A DNA stretch of 64,000 nucleotides from Clostridiales bacterium Firm_04 (lineage in GTDB: Bacteria > Bacillota > Clostridia > Oscillospirales > Ruminococcaceae). Location: assembly GCA_001603005.1 (NCBI GenBank), contig LVAJ01000014.1, forward strand, positions 151,298-215,297. Direction: 5' to 3'. Positions 60,901-64,000 of the stretch are shown one piece after another. The translations under genes were made by a program, and so were the position numbers. A model generated the notes under the pieces. The model was not told the DNA's origin. It did not search any database and worked only from the letters and a program-made list of their open reading frames with translations. Position 1 is the stretch's first letter. Each line of letters starts with the position of its first letter.

Positions 60901-61227
60901 TCCGAATACCAGTTCGCCGGTGGTGTCAATATTGAAAAACTGCGATTTGGGATTCTGAAATACGCTTCCAACGATTTTGGAGGTCTCCGAAAGCGCACTT
61001 TTCGAGACATTGTGCTCTCCGATCATGACCTCACCGATCAGCTCGCCTTCGTAGAAATGCGGGATCAGTCCGTTGATCAGGCGCGTCAAGGTCGTTTTGC
61101 CGCAGCCGCTCCGTCCGCAGAGGACAACACATTCGCCGTCGGCAATGGTCAGGTCAATGCCGTCCACGCCGTCGCCGGTGCCGTTTTCGCCGCCGTAGTG
61201 AAAATCGACGCCTTTCAGTTCGATCAT
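57991..61227 (-). CDS. Fusion of tandem ECF ATPases to an ABC-exporter half (three NBDs)
   Basis: 1078 aa. Residues 1-245 form an ECF/CbiO-type ATPase (Walker A GRSGCGKTT, LSGGEKQQIA, VLDEPSSNLD). Residues 255-490 form a second one (GDNGCGKST, LSGGQKQRTAIAAAL, YDEPTSGLD). After a basic linker (about 490-515), residues 515-805 form an exporter-type six-helix domain, and 830-1065 a third ATPase (GHSGSGKST, LSGGQKQRIAFARAIL, LDEATTFVDEE). One polypeptide would thus serve both an ECF importer module (with the adjacent EcfT and EcfS) and an exporter half. The coding region is continuous, with no stop or shift between modules. The start overlaps the EcfT stop by 4 nt. Confidence 0.92.
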   Translation of the reverse strand: MIELKGVDFHYGGENGTGDGVDGIDLTIADGECVVLCGRSGCGKTTLTRLINGLIPHFYEGELIGEVMIGEHNVSKSALSETSKIVGSVFQNPKSQFFNIDTTGELVFGCENTGLPRDEIGRRLDRTVRDLKLTPLLNRNIFELSGGEKQQIACGSVYAAEPQVYVLDEPSSNLDKKAINRIHDIFARMKANGNTIVISEHRIHYLMDIADRFIYLDDGIITGEYTADEMRAMSDETLAEMGLRCTDIRNIPANMQNDSFQNAAPALDVIDLSCSRGNSRILDIDRILLPENSIVAVVGDNGCGKSTLAEVLCGLSPSDGSVALGGTFLSDKQRQQQCYMVMQDVNRQLFSDSVLEEVMLHASVSKEEAEQTLADLGLADFADRHPASLSGGQKQRTAIAAALCAGKDIILYDEPTSGLDRTGMQRFGELLNSTRSKVRLSFIITHDPELILHCCTHVLHMERGRVTAFYPINAEGAQRIRHYFRSKSSDTTSKVREKQSQIGKILEYAGKERSKVYWAAFLMMIGAAASVLPYGIVGVLVRKILRGGTVTLAASAPLIGAVLLCEILYAVFYMLGLRVSHHAAFATLENIRCKLQEKLEQQPLGSVMARSKGELKKLFSDDIESIEMLLAHMIPEGAANLFVPAIALLLLFYTDWQLALLTLLTAGIGLSVSGRMYSAGMDRMGSYFAASKRMNSAIVEYVNGMEVVRVFNRDGAAGEKYEKAITDYRDLALNWYRVCWPWMALYGSVFSSIVLYSLPFGILLMLLGQLEISNYILALILSFGIGPLLLHCMNFVGSIPQVSFKIQSLEKALDEVPVKTGDKEITGDHSITFENVRFSYRDNEVIKGVSFRAEQGKTTALVGHSGSGKSTLAKLLVHYYDVSEGHIRIGNTDLCDTSLEQLNAHIAYVSQEVFLFNKSIMENIRAGRQNASDDEVIAAAKKAECHDFIMKLPKGYDTPAGLAGNMLSGGQKQRIAFARAILKDAPIIILDEATTFVDEENERKMRRAMEQITAGKTVIVIAHKLSSVRHADQIILLDQGAIAAAGTHEELTANSDQYRQLWAMSEETQNWKLKEARI

Positions 61228-61973
61228 GCTGCACCTCCCGTTATCAGCCCCGCCGCAAAGAACCAGATCCCCACGGTCAGAAACAGGATGATGGTGATAT
61301 AGTCATATGCTTTCAGCCGGACAGGTTCATAGGCTGTGCGCTGCTGACTGCTGTCCATGCCTCTTGCCAGTGCCGCCGCAGCAAGCTCCTCCATAATGGA
61401 GATACAGGAAAACAGCAGCGGGATCAGGATATATTCGACGGTTCTGACCGGATGCCGAATGATCGCAGACGGTTCAAGCGACATGCCGCGGAATGCCATT
61501 GCCTTCCGCACACCGTTCCATTCCTCGCCGACGGTCGGGATAAACCGGAACATCACGGCAATTGGGATCACGATCTTTGTCGGGATATGCATTGCCTGAA
61601 ATGCTGACAGGAATTGATTGACGCGCGTGGTCTGCGTAATGATGAGGAGCGACACCAGCATCGGGAAGAAATACAGGAATATCGTCACAAGGAACGAGAT
61701 GATCGTGACGATGACGGTCGAACCGGTTGCCTGCATTTCCATACAGGTGCGGATATATACCGCAAATCCCAGCAAAAGCGACATTTTGACCGCGTTCCAT
61801 TTCTTTCCGCAGAGAAACAGCATGCCGCACAGCACAGCGCAGTAGATGCTGTGCGCTGCTGCATTGTATGAATTGGCGCTCACTGCCAGCGATACCAGAA
61901 AAATCACAAATTTTGTGCGAGGATCGAAATGCACTAGCGCACCGCGATCCTCGCCGTAAACAGAAATATTCAA
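61224..61973 (-). CDS. ECF transporter transmembrane component (EcfT-like)
   Basis: 249 aa from TTG 61973, one base after the EcfS stop and nine bases after AGGAG; an ATG 51 nt upstream lies inside EcfS. It has five to six hydrophobic helices, and the family's coupling motifs appear as AMAFRGMSLEP and AALARGMDSS (Ala-Arg-Gly). It links the S component to the ATPases encoded downstream. The last bases overlap the fused ATPase gene. Confidence 0.88.
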   Translation of the reverse strand: MNISVYGEDRGALVHFDPRTKFVIFLVSLAVSANSYNAAAHSIYCAVLCGMLFLCGKKWNAVKMSLLLGFAVYIRTCMEMQATGSTVIVTIISFLVTIFLYFFPMLVSLLIITQTTRVNQFLSAFQAMHIPTKIVIPIAVMFRFIPTVGEEWNGVRKAMAFRGMSLEPSAIIRHPVRTVEYILIPLLFSCISIMEELAAAALARGMDSSQQRTAYEPVRLKAYDYITIILFLTVGIWFFAAGLITGGAA

Positions 61974-61974
61974 C

Positions 61975-62586
61975 TTACACGACTCCTGCTTTTGCAAAGT
62001 GTTTCTTGATGAGCGCATTGGCAAGCAGTGCGCCGAGGATGCCGCCGATCACAGCAAAACCGAGGATCGGGAAAAAGATCCATGTCGGTGCAAGCTTTGC
62101 AATGCCGTCCGCATATTCCTGACCGTAGTATTCAACGGATCGTTTCAGGAATGAGTCTCTTGCAAATGAAAGCATCATATAGGGGCATGCCATATTGAGA
62201 TTGAATGCCACAAAAGACAGCAGATACATCATTTTCGATTTGTATTTTCCGAGCTTGATCACCAGCTCCGCCAGCAGCGCCGCTGCGATCGCACCGACAA
62301 AGCTGAACCATGCATTGCTGCACGCACACAGCGCAAACAGCACGCCGAGTATCAGCGCGGCACCGAATTTCTTCACCTTGAGCACGCAGAGCAGGTATAC
62401 CGTACCGCAGACCAGTCCCACAGTGATCGGTGCCAGCAGATACAGCACCGGTATCATGCTCGTACCGAGCACGATCACCAGCATCAGTACGATGTACAGC
62501 GCACCGAATGCACCCGCATAGATCAGTTCCTTTGTGCGCAGCTTTTTGGAGCTTGCTCCTGCTGCCGCAATTTCCTTCTTCGCCAT
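61975..62586 (-). CDS. ECF transporter S component (MptD/Trep_Strep-type)
   Basis: 203 aa. ATG 62586 is chosen over 62589 for its better spacing from AGGAGG. About six hydrophobic helices with short loops (LIYAGAFGALYIVLMLVIVL, ITVGLVCGTVYLLCVLK, FVGAIAAALLAELVIKL, IFFPILGFAVIGGILGALL). The pattern fits the MptD/Trep_Strep-type S-component family found with dual ATPases and EcfT. The substrate is unknown. Confidence 0.82.
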   Translation of the reverse strand: MAKKEIAAAGASSKKLRTKELIYAGAFGALYIVLMLVIVLGTSMIPVLYLLAPITVGLVCGTVYLLCVLKVKKFGAALILGVLFALCACSNAWFSFVGAIAAALLAELVIKLGKYKSKMMYLLSFVAFNLNMACPYMMLSFARDSFLKRSVEYYGQEYADGIAKLAPTWIFFPILGFAVIGGILGALLANALIKKHFAKAGVV

Positions 62587-62633
62587 CATAAACCTCCTGA
62601 AAATAGTTTGCAGCCGCTAACTGCAAGGTGATA

Positions 62634-62664
62634 AAAAAGCCGTTTTATATGAAGTTAAAACGGC
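62634..62664 (-). terminator. Intrinsic terminator overlapping the end of the TetR gene
   Basis: GCCGTTTTA (62639-62647) and TAAAACGGC (62656-62664) pair; on the minus strand the hairpin is followed by TTTTTT. It sits between TetR and EcfS, with no evident promoter in the short gap that follows. Confidence 0.75.
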
Positions 62665-63281
62665 ATTTTTTCCGGCAGTCCGAGAAGTGCCTGCCAGTTG
62701 ATCCAGCGCTCGATGCCGGCGCAAAGATCATTGATCGCACTTCGTTCCATCCCGTGAATAATGGGCTCATAGAATAATTCCCAATATGCAGTCAGGTAAA
62801 TGTGGAGCTGTTCTTTTGTTATGATCTTCGTTGCAAAGCCGCGTTTGTATGCCTCGGCATAGTACCGGTAGTCCACCTCTGTCAGCTTCTGGGCAAAATC
62901 ATGCTGAAAATTGTGGTATTTGGTACCGGCGGAGCAGGTGAGCAGAAGCGTGAACTGGTCGCGTACCTTTTCAAACATATCAAAAAAGTTGCCCAGCCTG
63001 TCTTTGTCGGCATACCACGGAAACAGCAGCTCCTGATCGGAGAGATGCTCAATATCCGCATCCGCGATTTTCATGAAGGTCTCCATCATGGCAACTGCGT
63101 CCGCCACAAGCGCGTCGTAAAGCTCCTCTTTTCCTTTGTACCGGATATAAAGCGCGCCCGTTGTCACGCCGGCATTTCGGCAGATCTCCGAAACGGATGC
63201 CTTCGCAAAACCTTTTTCAATAAACTGTTTTCTGGCGCTTTCGAGCAGGATCGGATCAATTGTAGTATCTCGCAGAGCCAT
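62655..63281 (-). CDS. TetR-family regulator
   Basis: 208 aa from ATG 63281 behind GACGAGGTGCG. The N-terminal DNA-binding helices (ASVSEICRNAGVTTGALYIRY) are followed by a ligand-binding helical domain (HLSDQELLFPWYADKDRL, YYAEAYKRGFATKI). As first gene of the ECF/exporter cluster with a palindromic site at its promoter, it probably controls itself and the transporter genes. The inducer is unknown. Confidence 0.92.
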   Translation of the reverse strand: MALRDTTIDPILLESARKQFIEKGFAKASVSEICRNAGVTTGALYIRYKGKEELYDALVADAVAMMETFMKIADADIEHLSDQELLFPWYADKDRLGNFFDMFEKVRDQFTLLLTCSAGTKYHNFQHDFAQKLTEVDYRYYAEAYKRGFATKIITKEQLHIYLTAYWELFYEPIIHGMERSAINDLCAGIERWINWQALLGLPEKMPF

Positions 63282-63294
63282 ATCGCACCTCGTC

Positions 63295-63306
63295 AATAAT
63301 ATTATT
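63295..63306. promoter_or_regulatory. Probable TetR operator
   Basis: AATAATATTATT is a perfect palindrome between the -10 box (63317-63322) and the TetR start, flanked by matching CGT/ACG bases. Confidence 0.5.
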
Positions 63307-63316
63307 ATCAATAACG

Positions 63317-63345
63317 ATATTATCATATTTCTGCATCGGTGTCAA
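63317..63345 (-). promoter_or_regulatory. Promoter for TetR and transporter cluster
   Basis: Minus strand TTGACA (63345-63340), a 17-bp spacer and TAATAT (63322-63317). Confidence 0.75.
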
Positions 63346-63553
63346 GGTCGGTTCAGCCGATTTGTATGATTGAACAAACCGGAAGAATAGCGGATTTCCG
63401 ATTCTGTTTTTTCTGCCGATGGCATATCTATGGCGCGGTCATCAGCAGGTATTTGATCTGTGCCTGTACGAGCGTTCCTGCTTCATGAAAACTATTTCGG
63501 GAGACCGGTTCTGTCTGCGAATTGCTGGAGAAATGCTGCTATAATCATGATAC
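63346..63553. other. Intergenic stretch with no recognised feature
   Basis: Between the divergent TetR promoter and the next plus-strand promoter I see no ORF with a ribosome site and no clear hairpin. Confidence 0.6.
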
Positions 63554-63582
63554 TTGACAAAATAGAAACAGCATGTTATAAT
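63554..63582 (+). promoter_or_regulatory. Promoter for the last, partial gene
   Basis: TTGACA (63554-63559), a 17-bp spacer and TATAAT (63577-63582) with extended TG. Confidence 0.85.
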
Positions 63583-63638
63583 CAACTCATTGGAATATTT
63601 TCGAGAGATATTCCAAAATATGAATAGGAGAGAATGCA

Positions 63639-64000
63639 ATGATCAAAAAAGTGATTGCGGGCGTCCTGAGTGCAGTGCTCTGTTCCACAGCACTGCTCAG
63701 TGAGGCTCCGCGCAGCAACAGCAGCACAGACGCAACCAATCCCGCGCAGACCGCGGAACAGCAATCTGCTCGAAACGGGCTGGAGGGGAAAAATTCGCTC
63801 GGCAGATATCTGGCAGCGCAGCATGAAGCCGTCAATAAACCTGCGGCAGAACCGCTTCGGGCAGCTGCGGCAGCAGAACCGACCTATGCGGTGACCAATG
63901 TGGAATTTGACCGTGAAACCGGTCTTGTGCGCGTCATCAGTTCGCAGACATACGATCAGAAGATCGTGGTGCTGTTTCTTGACGAAGACGATCCGACGAA
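63639..64000 (+). CDS. Secreted protein, N-terminal part only
   Basis: ATG 63639 follows ATAGGAGAG and the frame is open to the window edge (120 complete codons). A signal peptide covers about residues 1-22 (MIKKVIAGVLSAVLCSTAL). A Ser/Asn/Ala/Gln-rich low-complexity stretch runs to about 85. A beta-type segment then begins (VTNVEFDRETGLVRVISSQ, KIVVLFLDED). The family cannot be told from this part; the surroundings suggest another surface or secreted protein. Confidence 0.8.
   Translation, partial: MIKKVIAGVLSAVLCSTALLSEAPRSNSSTDATNPAQTAEQQSARNGLEGKNSLGRYLAAQHEAVNKPAAEPLRAAAAAEPTYAVTNVEFDRETGLVRVISSQTYDQKIVVLFLDEDDPT

Noticed and set aside
1..64000. tRNA, rRNA, transposase or prophage genes
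   Set aside because: Both strands were scanned by eye for these and none could be supported.

Overview
The window looks like chromosomal DNA from a Gram-positive anaerobe of the Ruminococcus / Oscillospiraceae type. Supporting signs are seven secreted or lipid-anchored proteins with type-I-dockerin-like Ca-binding repeats (GDxNxDGxx.DAxxLLxxLL), a GH26-CE1 plant-cell-wall enzyme, BspA-type leucine-rich repeats, an LPxTG protein beside a sortase, an [FeFe]-hydrogenase-like sensor, an FMN riboswitch, ECF transporter genes and frequent TTG/GTG starts behind strong Shine-Dalgarno sites. Base composition is moderately GC-rich by eye, which fits R. champanellensis-like species better than R. albus or R. 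flavefaciens; this placement is inference. No rRNA, tRNA, CRISPR array, transposase or phage gene was seen. Almost every promoter is TTGACA-like, a 17-bp spacer and TATAAT, often with an extended -10 (TGNTATAAT).

Layout. 1-1.1 kb (minus): a Cys-rich 54-aa peptide gene overlapping a PqqD-like/radical-SAM/SPASM maturase cut by the left edge, a candidate RiPP locus. 1.3-5.2 kb: a DUF4405-flavodoxin fusion, an iron-sulfur flavoprotein-like reductase, an aldo/keto reductase and an ArsP-type permease. 5.2-10.1 kb: a DUF362 lipoprotein with a dockerin-like loop (overlapping the permease), a DUF4874/DUF4832 dockerin protein and an alpha/beta hydrolase. 10.2-15.4 kb: a TlpA-like lipoprotein, a tandem promoter-hairpin repeat array feeding an APH-type kinase, an XRE/zinc-ribbon regulator and a Svx/AvrXca-like dockerin metallopeptidase.

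15.5-31.1 kb is a signalling region. It holds a dCache-GGDEF-like protein with a deaminase-fold protein; a five-gene minus-strand operon (zinc ribbon-LRR protein, kinase, VWA protein, PP2C, GGYPQQ-repeat protein) that resembles a TerY-P phosphorylation triad; a sugar-binding-type lipoprotein paired with a second GGDEF-like protein and no ABC transporter; and a DivIVA-like coiled-coil protein followed by an [FeFe]-hydrogenase-like sensor. Both GGDEF signatures are degenerate.

31.2-54.3 kb is mostly secreted proteins: an AraC regulator divergent from the GH26-dockerin-CE1 enzyme, the FMN-riboswitch-controlled ribD-ribE-ribBA-ribH operon, a BspA-like dockerin protein, a second copy of the promoter-hairpin repeat upstream of a dockerin M6-like protease, a surface protein-SGNH hydrolase-nitroreductase operon, a giant LPQTG subtilase with its own sortase, and another dockerin protein. 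54.5-56 kb: a PadR regulator and its membrane partner. 56.1-63.3 kb (minus): a TetR-headed cluster encoding an ECF S component, EcfT, a 1078-aa protein fusing two ECF ATPases to an ABC-exporter half, a second exporter half and a tiny membrane protein. The window ends inside a secreted-protein gene.
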